Source: Ceratodon purpureus
Lineage: Eukaryota; Streptophyta; Bryopsida; Pseudoditrichales; Ditrichaceae
Reading direction: 5' to 3'
Assembly: GCA_014871385.1 (NCBI GenBank)
Contig: CM026433.1
Span: forward strand, 3,863,573 to 3,927,572
Length of the DNA stretch: 64,000 nt
Shown here one piece after another: positions 51,531 through 62,910 of the stretch; the first letter of the stretch is position 1; the number at the start of each line of letters is the position of its first letter. A model generated the notes under the pieces. It was not told where the DNA came from, did no database searches, and worked only from the letters and a program-made list of their open reading frames with translations. Both the position numbers and the translations under genes were made by a program.

Positions 51531-52583
51531 TTGGGGTGGTTGTACTAGAATTCTAGAATGTTGGTCGATTTCGGTTAACCCCCAAATGCCTGAGCCTATG
51601 ACCACGGAAATAGACTTTGACTTTAGATGCTCTATTTTGCTACTATAAATAATGTAAATTATGAATTTTTAATTTTTCTTAGTTAGATACACATGTTATC
51701 TACAAGCAATAATTTTATCAAAATTAATGGTTTCATTATATAATTACTATAAAATTTCAAATCAAAATAAATAAAGAAAATTCATATCAAATATAGGTTA
51801 TACTAAAAAATTACAAAATGTTTACCATAGATGTATATGACAACCAAGAACCTTATATTAGTTACCGTGCTCAAAAATTATGTTTTAATTCAAAAATATG
51901 ATGAAAAAACCTAAAACCGTGGAAAATCAAGAAGTAGCCACGGTTATACCCCTTCATCTTATACCAGCTATAAATCACTCAATTTTATGTATTTTTCAAA
52001 ATTTTAACTTGGACTGGAAAATAGATTTGTTAAGCTACATTTCATTAGTTTACCTCGAATGCAAAAAAGATCATCCTGATAGTCAAAATTGTGTTTCAGC
52101 TGTCTGTTTTAAGGAATTTTTGAATACACACACGGTATTGATGTTTTGGACTTTAGGGAGGCACCAAAATTCATGAAATTATTATTTTGAGAATTCATTA
52201 TTGAGGTTAGATATATCTCTCTCAACTTTATCACATGAAAAAAAAAATGGATGAAAAATTGTCATTTGGATGATAGTTATGGAACTTGGAAAAATGGGAA
52301 CATCCACTTTTTGGTCGTTTGGGCGTTTAGGGGTTAAGAGTGGTGTGCATATCAGCTTTATGTAATTATTGCCTGATCTCTTGCGAATACTGAAGAGCAT
52401 GCACAGAATCATCGTAACCTTGGAAGTATGCAAATAAGTTACATTTCACAGTGTTCCTGCACGTAAGTTCCTGATAGTCTCGTAGTGCTCTATCCATCAA
52501 GCAAATCATCACAAGTTCCGTGTCGTTAGAGATTGCTGTGTGCCTTCACAGTAACTAGCATGAAATGTGTGTAGTTTCAGAGA
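51531..52583 (+). repeat. Segmental duplication, copy interrupted by a MITE
   Basis: Second copy of 50373-50665 with a 0.76-kb insertion at its TTAA. Outside the insertion the copies differ by a few substitutions and a small indel (ACTAAGTTCC versus AAGTTCC). Confidence 0.92.
51575..52337. mobile_element. piggyBac-type MITE, 763 bp with both TTAA copies
   Basis: TTAA (51575-51578), then CCCCCAAATGCCTGAGCC, and at the other side GGTCGTTTGGGCGTTTAGGGG, then TTAA (52334-52337). The ends agree with the complete element at 39920-46742 (CCCCTAAACGCC...AAACGACCAAAAA). The related paralogous site at 50419 is empty, which proves the borders. The interior resembles the MITE at 30081 and has no coding capacity. 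Confidence 0.93.
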
Positions 52584-53473
52584 TAGCCATCTTCTTGACC
52601 TTGTCATGGATGCCCAAAAAGTCGAAATCCAGATAAGGGGTAACCTCGAACCCTTGACGATAATATTTGCACAAGTGGCAAAAATGTGGAGTTCTGAAAC
52701 TCAATCACCTGCAAGCAATCATGAGACAGTGGCAAGGCTCTCGCCCTCAAGCTGGCAGTTACTAATCCTGTCAGACTCCCTCCCCACACAAAGCACAGTG
52801 CTCCCAGTAACTTAAAAACTCAATCCCAAAATCTAAACGATCCAAATTCACCTCACTCTCACAGCTCGACAGTCGAGGAGCGTGGCGGGCCAAGGCGGGG
52901 AGCGGGCCAATAATTCTCCCCCTTCATCACCCACTAGCCATCAATCAACAGAACCACCCACCCATGTCCAGAAAACCAAAACAGAATCTCCCAACTTCAC
53001 TCCACTCCACAGCAGGGCAACAAAGCCATAACTTTGATACAGTGGTGTAGGCTGAGCTAGTTTCAAAGTTCTCGTGAGAGGGTGACGTGGATTCTCAAAA
53101 ACGAGGATTCTCACACAATCTGTTTTGGGGCCGATGCATGGGCCGATGCATGGCTTCTCCCATATTCATGAAATGGTGCAACTTTTTGCACCAATGGGGT
53201 GTAATTTAATATTTTAGAAGTCAACACTCACGAGATGTAGCAAAAGGAATGGATTGTGGTTTAGATTTTCGTGAAGGTGGAGGTATGGGTGACCCGACAT
53301 ATCTATGTCACCATGGCACTCTTCTTGATAAAATTCAATTATTCCTTCACGAGAATGTGAAGTGATTCTATATATGTGGGATTTGGCGTGATTGGAGGGA
53401 ATCAAAGTTTTATTTTTATTTTTAAATGGTTGATGTATTGTTTTTTTAGTATCTAAATTCTTGAAGTCTTCAG
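52584..53473. other. No gene recognised; includes a direct repeat
   Basis: 52908-53040 repeats 49706-49790 (CACCCACTAGCCATCAATCA). The rest shows no gene and presumably includes the promoter of the small peptide gene that follows. Confidence 0.4.
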
Positions 53474-53481
53474 TATAAAAG
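53474..53481 (+). promoter_or_regulatory. TATA box of the small peptide gene
   Basis: TATAAAAG lies 44 nt upstream of the peptide ATG at 53518. That is a usual distance if the leader is very short, with transcription starting about 30 nt downstream. Confidence 0.55.
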
Positions 53482-53517
53482 GAAGAAGAATTTCATCATT
53501 CGATAACATCCGCAATC

Positions 53518-53709
53518 ATGGAGATGATCATCATGAAGTGTCGAAAGGTTCTTACCTTATGTTTGTTCTTCGTGCTCCTATTGCTTTCCAACACTTCGAT
53601 GGCTCTCAACTTTACTTTCAATGATGTTGTCAACAGTACTTCCAACAATACTTTCAACGGTACCACTTTTGAGAAGATTAACAAGCCACCTGTTCCAAAT
53701 ATTCCGTGA
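53518..53709 (+). CDS. Small secreted peptide, 63 aa
   Basis: ATG at 53518, TGA at 53707-53709. A basic start (MKCRK) is followed by a strong hydrophobic signal peptide (VLTLCLFFVLLLL) with probable cleavage near SMA-LNF. The mature part has about 33 residues, is rich in Asn and Thr with several NxT/S sequons, and ends in a Pro-rich tail (INKPPVPNIP). There are no cysteines in the mature part. Short secreted plant peptides with a Pro-rich C-terminus are often ligands of LRR receptor kinases, but no known family motif is matched. A TATA box precedes it. The gene ends where molybdenum cofactor sulfurase remnants begin. Confidence 0.5.
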   Translation: MEMIIMKCRKVLTLCLFFVLLLLSNTSMALNFTFNDVVNSTSNNTFNGTTFEKINKPPVPNIP

Positions 53710-55665
53710 TGCAATCATCGGATGCAGGGGAGTATGTGCGTCAGCAGGTCAGTTTCATCTCCTCAGAAATTCAGAAACAGAATTTCAATAATTTGATTAT
53801 GTCAAGATTGTATTTCATCCAAGTGGAAAACCTCTGAATCACATGGTAGAGGGCGAAACATCCTTAAAAAGCTTTGAAATCCATGTTAACTTCAGAGGGT
53901 TTCGGGTTTTAGGATAAAGCTTTGCCTGTGATAATTGTATTTCACTGTTCTGACCTGTACACTTTCTGAAATTTGAAACAGGTGCTGGCGAACATTTGCA
54001 ATGCTCCCTTCGGAGAATACAGGTGTGTTTTCACCTCGGGTGCGACATCGGCGTTGAAGCTTGTTGGAGAGACCTTTCCTTGGAGTTCAGACAGTGAATA
54101 CTGGTATATATAGTTTTGAGAATCACAAGTACAGTGTTGTTGGTATCCGAGAGTCTCCTTTCAGTGGATTTCTTTCAAAGTAGTTGACATGAGTGGCGAG
54201 GTGGTAAGGGAGGATTCTTTCTCTCTTCAACGACCTCTCAATCATGCAGCAGTGAGATTAAGTTATGGTGTTTATAAGAACTCACAAGATTGAGATCTGT
54301 TGACTACTAGTTTCATTGTTGACAGTCTACACTAGTGGGTAGCTGATAACAGGAGGTAGCTTCAGACTCTTGTAAGAGTGGAAGCCTGATGTGTTTTTGC
54401 CATTTATCGGTATAAAGATCTTCATTGGCTATTTGGCGATTTGTAAGAGATGATGAAGGTATTTGTATGTACGCTCAGAAAGAATCAGCCCCCTCTCTGT
54501 CCTGACTGATGGGCTCGATGATCCATAGCCTAACCTTCTGGTTATCTACACTCTTCTCTGGGTATCCAACTGTTCTGGGAGCTTTGCTTGTTCGAAGAGG
54601 TAAGGAGACCTTCAGTTTACCTTCCTTTGTTTTGCTTTTGAGGAATTCTGGCTTATGTGCAGACGTGATCTTAGAAGAAGCTTGTTTCTTTATTTGGGAT
54701 GTCTTTGTGGTCTTACTTGCTATCACTCCTGGTGATGGAGCTGAGAGTATTCTTGAGAAACTTGTCTATGCCTGCATCTTAATATGTTGTTTATTTGGAA
54801 ATGAATGAATCCAGATGCCGCGACTTTGTTGAGGAAGAAATACTTCGGAGGAGGTAAGTGCTGGAATTAAATTCTGTCATCATTAATACTTAAGCACTTT
54901 GCATACTTTTTGAAGGTCGTCGTCAACTGGTGCTGGAGAAGGATTTTATTTGCTTATGGAGGAGCTCACAATTTTGGGCGGTTTGTCTCATTCTTCCACT
55001 TCCTGATCGCTGCAGTTTCGTTTTTGATCTGTTTGCAGGCACAGTAGCTATGTCTGTTGCTGATGCAGATGTAATGCGTAAGCGAGATCGTGTGGAGCAG
55101 TGGCTTGAGGATGGAACTACCTCGTTTCTTGGAATTTCCGCACTCCGTCATGGTTTTGCATCGATTGACCGGCTCGAATTACAAAATCTAAACATGTACC
55201 ACCGCCTCGATGTCACTTCCTTTGCTGAAACTGAGGATTGCAACAGCTAAATGGCCAGTTTGTCTTGATGTATCAAGCTCATGTATCTGAATTGAAGTGT
55301 TGTAATTTTAGATTATTACTCGAAATGCTCTAGAAATCTTGACTAAACTTTGTGGTTCGTTCTATCCTGAAAGTGTTTTGAGATCGATTTCATGTGGGGA
55401 ACTCATGTTTGATTCTCTTGAAGGTAGCGGTTCTACTTGTTCACCATGTTGAGTTTGAGCATAATCAAGCGTTGTCTGATCAAGCTGGAAATGACTCTAG
55501 ACCGGGTTGCATGTTCCAAGTACTGTAAATTGTTGGGCAGGCATATAGGGGCATCAATCAGCTATTTTGCAAGTGTACTGGCCGGCTTAAAGCACCTGAA
55601 TGGAGCTGCCGTTTGTGTTGTACGTGGAAACCATGGTCTGGACCATGTGGTAAATGATTAAATCT
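53709..55665 (+). pseudogene. Molybdenum cofactor sulfurase (ABA3-type) pseudogene, N-terminal aminotransferase part
   Basis: Several exons of the PLP-dependent NifS-like domain can be read in order. They are SSDAGEYVRQQ (to a GT donor near 53748); VLANICNAPFGEYRCVFTSG, ATSALKLVGETFPW (from 53982), then an in-frame TAG and ENHKYSVVGIRES; GYPTVLGALLVRR (about 54548); DAATLLRKKYFGGG (about 54814); TVAMSVADADVMRKRDRVEQ and FLGISALRHGF (about 55042-55160); and LKHLNGAAVCVVRG (about 55588). In plants the enzyme sulfurates the Mo cofactor of aldehyde oxidase and xanthine dehydrogenase and is needed for abscisic acid synthesis. The TAG within a conserved segment, missing middle parts and no C-terminal MOSC domain point to a decayed copy. 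Confidence 0.75.
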
Positions 55666-56428
55666 CTTTGCACGCATGTACTTGCTTATCTAAAACCTTA
55701 CTTTAGAATGGCGTCGTTTCCACTTAGAAAAGATTTACTTTATTTAGTATTTATGTTTATGACACAAATGGATCGATCCAGCTTAACTGACGAGTTTCTG
55801 GTTACCGTTCATGATCCACAGAAATATTGGGAACTGGACGAAAACGTTCCGAGAGGCACAGAATTCTAATTTCCTGCATCCCTAAGTTTATGGAGCTGCA
55901 ACAGCATGCGCGAAACATCTGAACAATATTCGAGGCAGCAACAAACACTTCAGAACACAATAAGAAGTACAAGACAGAAGTTTCCCCTGAGTTAACAGCA
56001 GTCTCAAGACTGACATGCAATAGTTCATGTTTGGTTGGGATGAATGAACCAACCCTGTATCTAGTAGTATCACATATTAGAGTGAATCATGAATGTCATC
56101 TTCTGGCTGGAAGAGCGTTCTTTCATGTTTACCCGTGCACACGCTTTCCATGTGCTTGCAAACTTTGGTGATAATGCTGCTGCTGTTGCATCCCAACCAC
56201 ATTTACCAAATTGGGCGTCCATACGGACATCGTGGAAGCCTGTTGGGTCATCGGGAGGATCCAAAGTGAAACGAGTCGGAAATTTGCATTTACACTATCT
56301 GATTGATAAATGTACATAGTGAACATGGACATGGAGATGAAACTGCCTGCAACGGAGAAAAAGGCTCCACATTGTGTGTGGAAATCTCATGATTGGAATT
56401 ATCCCAAATCACCAGCCCTTTCACCAGT

Positions 56429-59400
56429 TCAGCAGCTCTCCCGCCCCTCGCTGCCATCATAATTTGTGGCAGGGTCGCTACTCAAGCTCGCATCGCTACT
56501 CTCGTCGCTGCTTTCGTCGTGGCACCTTTCCTTCGGGGTCTTCACCCCGTCCCCCTTCTGGTCCCGGACGGCGTTCCTCTTGTCGGCACATTTGAAGAGA
56601 ATATTGAACACGTTTTCCACGTCCCTCATTGTTGGCCGGTCTGCAGGGTTACTCTGGGTGCACAGCAAGGCGATCTCTCCCACGCGCAGCATCTCATCTA
56701 CATGTATGTCCGTGGTGGGTGAATACTTGGGATTCAACAGTGTTGGGTCGAGGACGGACTTGCTCATCCGTCCCCCCTCGAGCTCCACAGCTTCCTTCAC
56801 CCATGCAACGACATGGAAGTCCTCGCCGTAGGTGGGATCATGGGTGGGCTCTTTTCCAGTCAAGAGCTCCAGCAGCAACACTCCGTAAGAGTACACATCC
56901 AGCTGTGGCGTCGCTGCTAGGCGAAACCCCGCCTCTGCAGAGTGCAGCAAAACACATACATGTAAACCATCAATCCTAATAAATGTGGCGTGCTACACAA
57001 GCTGGCACCAGTATCTCGTCCATGTCGAAACAGAATGTTAGAAGCACACAGTTTGCAACACGGACTTACCCGGAGGAATGTAGCCGAAGGTTCCCATGAC
57101 ATTCTGAGTGGATAGCCACGGTTTGGGTCCTTGTTGCATGCCCAGTACCTTGGCGAGACCAAAATCCGAGATGTGGGGCTCCAAGTCATCGTCCAGAAGC
57201 ACGTTGCAGGACTTGATGTCCCGGTGCACAATTGGAACATCATGATCGTGGTGAAGGTAGGCCAATCCGTGGGCGACACCCTTGGCAATTCGAAGTCTGG
57301 CCTCCCAGGTCAACCGCAGTGCAATGCCTTGCTCCGTGCTGTGCAAGGCGGCATGGAGGTTTCCCCTGTGGACATAATCATACAACAGGAGCCCCACGTT
57401 GTCCCGCTTTATGAACCCCAGCAGCGTGACCAAGTTCCGATGCCTGGCCTTCCCCACAGTCTTCACCTCAGCCCAGAAGCATTTGTGAGGCACTGTGGAC
57501 AGTTTGCTATCCGTGAACACGATCTTCTTCACCGCCATGCACGGATACGTTTCAGTGATGCCCTTCACCTTGTACACCACTCCATGGGCCCCTCTTCCGA
57601 CGATGAACTTGTCGCTCAGGTTTTCCGTGGCGCTCAAGATGTCGTCAAACGTGAGCGACCAGGCCTCATTCGTCATGTTCATCTCAGATACCTCGTCCTC
57701 TGCGTCCCGTTTTGTTTGCATGAGTCTGCGCCTCCAGAGGCGGAATGCGACATACGCCAACAGGCCGGCCAAGGCAACGGCACCCAGTGCCGCGCCCACG
57801 ATCGCCCTGACTGAGAGCTGCCCCTTCCGCTGGTCAGCGCGTACCGGGAGCCTACTTTGTATCTCAGTGCACACGTTGTTGGCGTCGTAATGGACGCACA
57901 AACCTGGGTTGCCCCGGAAAGAAGCTGGGTCCGCGTTGAGGAACTTCACCCATGCGGGCGGTAACGATCCCGTGAGGCGGTTGAAGGAAATATTCACGGA
58001 CGTAAGAGATGTCATCAGCTCTCCCAGCACACTCGGCACTTCGCCTGTGAGGTCGTTGTGCGAGAGGTCCAGGACCTCCAGCTGCGACAGCTGCGCCAGT
58101 GAAGATGGGATGGGCCCCGTGTAACCCCCGTGACTCAAGTTGAGGGTCTGCAATATTGCCAGGGACCCTATCTCGGTTGCAATGGAAGTGTTCCAGGGGT
58201 TCTCCGCAAGGTTGAGCAGGCGGAGTGTAGCGGCAAAGCCCATATTGTAGATGCTTGGATGGAGCACTGTGAGCTTATTGCCGTGAAGCTGGAGCTCCTC
58301 CAGACTAGATAGGTTTCCCAGTGCAAGAGGAACACTTCCAGTCAGGGAATTGTAGCTCAAGTCCACCACGTACAGCAATTTGCAGAGGGCCATGGCAGCC
58401 GGGATCTCGCCTGTGAAGTTATTCTTTGCCAGCATCAGCACTGAGAGGTTCTGTGCCAACTGGGAGAACTCCAGTTGGGAGATGTCCCCCGTGTACGAGT
58501 TCTCGCTCACATCCAGGTAGGCTAGTTGGCTGTTAGCTCCAAGTCCAAGTGGTAGTCGCCCCGTGAATCGGTTTCGTGCAGCATAAAGCTGTCGTAGTAA
58601 TGAATTACGACCAAAACCATCAGGGATAGACGTAAGCTGATTATCCTGGAAGCCGGCAACTTGCAAGCTTGGACAGCTCGCAAGAGACGTCGGAATGGCA
58701 CCTTCAAAGCTGTTATTACTTGCAGCGAATATATAAAGTTTTCCACCATCGCACAATCCATCCGGCAAGGTTCCATTGAAAAAGTTGTTTGAGACCATGA
58801 AGAATGTGAGATTGGGCATGAACTTCCCAAAGTCATGAGGTATGGGCCCCGACATGTTATTGGAATACAGGCCCAGCCACTCTAGACTTGTGAGCATTTT
58901 GGACAAGTCTGGAGGGATCTGTCCGGTGAGGCTATTTCCGCTCAATGCAAGAAAGATAAGGTTTTTGAGAAATGCGAAGCTCTGGGGGATTGGGCCTGTT
59001 AGGCTATTGATTTGTAGATTCAGCTCAGTTAGATTGACGAGATTGCCCAGAGTAGGAGGGATGCTACCATTGAATTGACTGCTCCTCAGCTTTAATAATT
59101 TCAGCGACGTCCAGTTTCCAATCCAAGGTGGAATTTCACCTTCCAAACTGGAGTTTTCAAGAACCAAAAATTCGAGCGAAGGAATATTTCGAAGCTCAGG
59201 TGGAATTTCTCCTGTGAAATTGCCTCCAAGCCCGAGGAACTTCATATGCTCTAATTTGCCAAGCTCCTTTGGAATTCTTCCCAAAGATACCTCAGCCACC
59301 GGGCCGAAAACCCCAAGATCGAGGCTCAGATAATTGAGGAAAGTGGCATTTCCAATGGACGGTGGCAAGGTCCCTGTGAAGCTATTGTTGTTCATATCGA

Positions 59401-60220
59401 TTCTTTCGATGGTGGGCATCTTGGACAAATCATCCAAAGCTGCAAATCGAGAGAACAGGAATGAGAAAACCACTCCTTGAAGCGATACGTTGATTATCCT
59501 CACCCTGGACAAGGTTATCTTGAGGTTTCGAATGGAACGTAAACACTTCAACCTAAACAGCCTCTCTAAGTTCTTGGGCTGCAGCGGAATTCCATCTGTA
59601 ACCTAGAATCTTTTCAGCAATCTGAGTCACAGTACTGGGTGAAATGGCGCCGTACCTGTGGTAATGTCACCCGAGAAATTGTTGTTGCTCACGTCATAGT
59701 ATGTAAGATTCAACTTCTTGTAGATCACCTCGGGTATATTTCCAGAGAGGGAGTTGAATGCTACCGAAATGTTGGCAAGGCTCCTACAACTGCCGAGCTC
59801 GGGAGGGATCTCTCCCGACAATGCATTCGAGGATAGTGACAACATCCTGAGGCTACTCAAGTTCCCAAGCTCGGGAGGGATGCTCCCAGACAGCTTATTC
59901 TGTTCAAGCCCAAGGCCCTCCAAGAATTCCAACTTTCCGAGGCTGGATGAAATATTGCCTTCCAGCGCAGGTTCCTGTGCCACCAAGGTGATGTTCCGCA
60001 CACGCCCGCTGTCCGTGCAGATGACGCCGCCCCATGAACATGGCGACGCATCCGAGGCATTCCAACTCTCAAGCAGCGGAGACATGACAGTTAAGGCATT
60101 CTTGAACTCTATCAAAGCCGACCCATCTGGCGTCAAACCAGCCGCCATGCACACAGCGCTAGTGAACAAAGCCAGAACGATCAAGGCCCATCTCGGTACT
60201 ACCTGCGTCGTGTCACCCAT
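56429..60220 (-). CDS. LRR receptor-like serine/threonine kinase, copy 2 (1146 aa, three exons)
   Basis: Exons on the minus strand are 60220-59656, 59439-57070 and 56934-56429, with the same intron positions and phases as copy 1 and 1147 codons in all. Signal peptide, LRR cap, about 20 LRRs, transmembrane helix and an RD kinase (GRGAHG, MAVKK, HRD, DFG) are intact. Outside residues 201-474 it differs from copy 1 at only about four residues: Ser14 to Ile, one Thr/Ser, one Gln/His and one Met/Leu. Inside that block there are about 41 differences, concentrated at solvent-exposed beta-strand positions of the LRRs. The C-terminus is 10 residues shorter because TGC TGG of copy 1 reads TGC TGA here. 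Both copies therefore appear functional but with different ligand-facing surfaces. Confidence 0.95.
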
Positions 60221-61380
60221 GTTTGCAGATGAACGCAGGCCACTTCCCTGATCGGAAATCTTATCAGAATTCGCAGCGTCCAATCCAGGAGCTTTCAGAT
60301 ATCCATAAAATGCCAAGTAAGTGTCGTGTATGCGAAGTGGAGCAAGACCCACACGACCTCCAGCCGCTTGTCGCCTACGGCATTCTCAGACAACCTACAG
60401 AAGCTTGAAAACACGGCCAGCACTATACGACCTAATTAGAGCCCCTCGCCGCTGCTTGTGATCTACACTGACGATCACATAGATTCGCCCGTCAACTTGA
60501 CCGATCTCCGATTCGCACATTGTCAAGTAAACTACACCATCCACAGTGAGCGTTACTGCAATCGGTGAGAGCACCCTTGCCAAAGCAGACCTCCCCACGG
60601 GCCATGATGCATGTTGCCACCACCACCGGCCAGCTACGGAATTAGCGCCCCCGATGCACACGTACCTGATTCCGAAACTGGTGCAGAGCTCTGGCCCTCC
60701 TGATCCCGTCCAACAACCACTGCCGCAGCAATCGACAGCACTCTTATGTTGATCAGTGTCGAGCTCACATCCTTCCGGATCCCACCCAACTTGCGTGTGA
60801 CGGCCCACAGCTCGGAGCAGAACTCGCCCGCAAACAGAGTCCTCCTCCTATTACCCACCCAAGAGGGCGCAGTCCACCAAGTGAGATCGTAAGTTGGAGT
60901 TCGACGGCACCTCGCAACCCAGATGTAATGGAGCGCCCCATAGCAGCTGATGAGTGCCGCCCTTGCCGGTTAAGTAGTGGCACAGCCAGGCTCCGGCGAG
61001 GTGGGAGAGGGGCCGGAAGCGCATGCACGCCAACCGGAGTCGCAGCCCGCAGGCCACATGCGGTTAATATGCGCATCTCCGCATCGGGGCTGTAGCAACG
61101 GCGCCTCGCACCTGGCTTCGTTTGCAAGCGAGATGCGCTTCCGCGACTCCGCGACCGTGCGGGTCCCTGATTCGAAGATTCCCAATGCACTATTCCAGCC
61201 CAAGATGCCATCCTGTGAAGCTCGCCGCCATTCAAGTCGTTGGCCGCTGAGTGATCGGTTCCCGGAATCCCGACGCGACTGTTCCTTGGGTGTTGTGCGA
61301 CCTTCGCAGTGACGTTGTTTCTCGAATCTAATGATTCCGAGTCCTGTGTGAACGTCACCAATTTCAGTAGATGGTATCAG
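60221..61380 (-). other. Upstream region and 5' leader of receptor kinase copy 2
   Basis: Counterpart of 14409-15561 with scattered substitutions and small deletions, for example near 60575 and 61040. Frames in it are not conserved. It should contain the promoter. Confidence 0.4.
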
Positions 61381-61389
61381 TCCGGGGTT

Positions 61390-61823
61390 TTATTTCGGAG
61401 GCTTCGAAAACAGACCGAACACCAGAATTGACATCTGCAGACAATGCAGCTCCTAATTTTGCTAAACGTATTGCTTGCGGTTCGCCAACCAAAAAGTACA
61501 GCTTGACAAATGGAAATCATGTGTCACAGTGAGAGAAGGATCTTGGCTGTGCACAATGTGCACATTTTCTTGTTCGGTTTAGAGATAGTTTCGAGAGGCA
61601 TTCGGTGTTAGGCACATTATTGATAGATAGCACGTTTAATAACGTTGGACTGTTGCTGTCTCGATCGCACAAAGTGGCCTTGAGTGCTTGCATCCTTCAT
61701 TTGCTGGAATTTTTCGAGGGCATGGAAGAGATTCATTTAAAAGACAACATTGTTGCCATTGTTTTAAGGTACAATTTGAAGGTTACGTGGATTCTTACAT
61801 TACTGAAATTAATTCGCGGTTGA
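61390..61823 (+). pseudogene. Unrecognised ORF fragment, broken copy
   Basis: Mirror of 13948-14376. The frame is stopped by TGA at about 61529 after HVSQ, then continues with VLGTLLIDSTFNNVG to 61823. Confidence 0.35.
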
Positions 61824-62037
61824 TGACAATGCAAGGAGAGGATCTGTCGTGATTTAGGCTTGAGGTTACGTGGATTCTGATTGTTTTTCACCTGATGCCG
61901 CAGGGCACGCTCGTATAATCATGAGTGGACGCATTGGATTGAGAGTGTGTATGTGAACGGCTCTTCTATGTAAAGGTTGAGAGACTTCAGCCCTTGAGAG
62001 AGAGGCAGGAGACATTCAATGTCGATCTGAGAGAGTC

Positions 62038-62319
62038 ATGAGTCCAACATTCGGGGTTCGTGATGCAGCAACGGTTTGGACAATCTTCTCTGCCAGGAAT
62101 CAAGATAATACAAGGACGTCAGGACATGGCCAGACAAACGGTGATCAATATAATCAGGAACAGGACACGCCAGGCATAGCTAAAATGCTCGTCTGCATAA
62201 CAATGCTTTGCACCACGACCAACCTGGGGGTTAAGAGTTTTCATGTGCAGCTCTCAACTCAAACTTCTAGGGAACATGAAATTTTCAGAGAAGCCACAGC
62301 GCCCGAGGTCATCGATTGA
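62038..62319 (+). CDS. Small hypothetical ORF conserved in both arms, 93 aa (mirror copy)
   Basis: ATG at 62038, same length as its counterpart at 13454-13735, with only two visible residue changes (Ile/Asn and Tyr/Asp). Unknown function. Confidence 0.25.
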   Translation: MSPTFGVRDAATVWTIFSARNQDNTRTSGHGQTNGDQYNQEQDTPGIAKMLVCITMLCTTTNLGVKSFHVQLSTQTSREHEIFREATAPEVID

Positions 62320-62410
62320 GATCAAAAGGTCGGAGAAATCTTCCCATACCCCTGCAAATGAAGGTGTATTCTTTTCCTGCGTTTTGCCTCTTGAACAAGA
62401 CAGGTTTCAT

Positions 62411-62910
62411 TCTGTATTATACCACTTCATTTGCTGAAGAATACGTTGAGGACAAAATCATCTGATTTACGTCACTACTAAGAATTCCACTCCTCACTTG
62501 CAATTGATATTCCTTCTTACCAAAATAAAATTGAAGGCTTGCAAAGGACTATCTTTAGGACTAACCTTTCCCTGAGCCTGAAATTAAATCTAAAACCGCC
62601 AAGAACATGATAGGAGATCGAGCATCCAGCTTCACAATTGTTGAGAAGCAAACCCATGAGTACCATTCTCAAAACTCGAAAGACTGTCCAAGCAACCCTG
62701 GCACATGGCATAATCCACCCCATAAGATGAGCTATCCACAACTGTCAAGTACACATGCATTTCTTGAAGTAACAATGTGTTGAAAAACTCTCAAAACCGA
62801 GGTCTCCCCCAAGTCAATTGTTTACGAGAACAAGGACAGAGGAGAGACTTCTGACGAACTGCACGTAATTGCAACACGCGACCACCTCACGATGAGTACC
62901 ACAAAACGTG
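62411..62910. other. Intergenic region
   Basis: No gene recognised. It lies between the inverted repeat border and the stop codon of the RuvX-like gene, and probably holds the 3' untranslated region of that gene. Confidence 0.4.

Larger units (their letters stand above)
55837..62410 (-). repeat. Right arm of the large inverted repeat carrying receptor kinase copy 2
   Basis: Inverted copy of 13365-19950. The inner border is at about 55837, where homology to the palindrome start ends and sulfurase remnants begin. The outer border is near 62410, after AACAAGACAGGTTTCATTCT diverges from the left arm. Small indels occur in the upstream region of the receptor gene. Confidence 0.85.
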
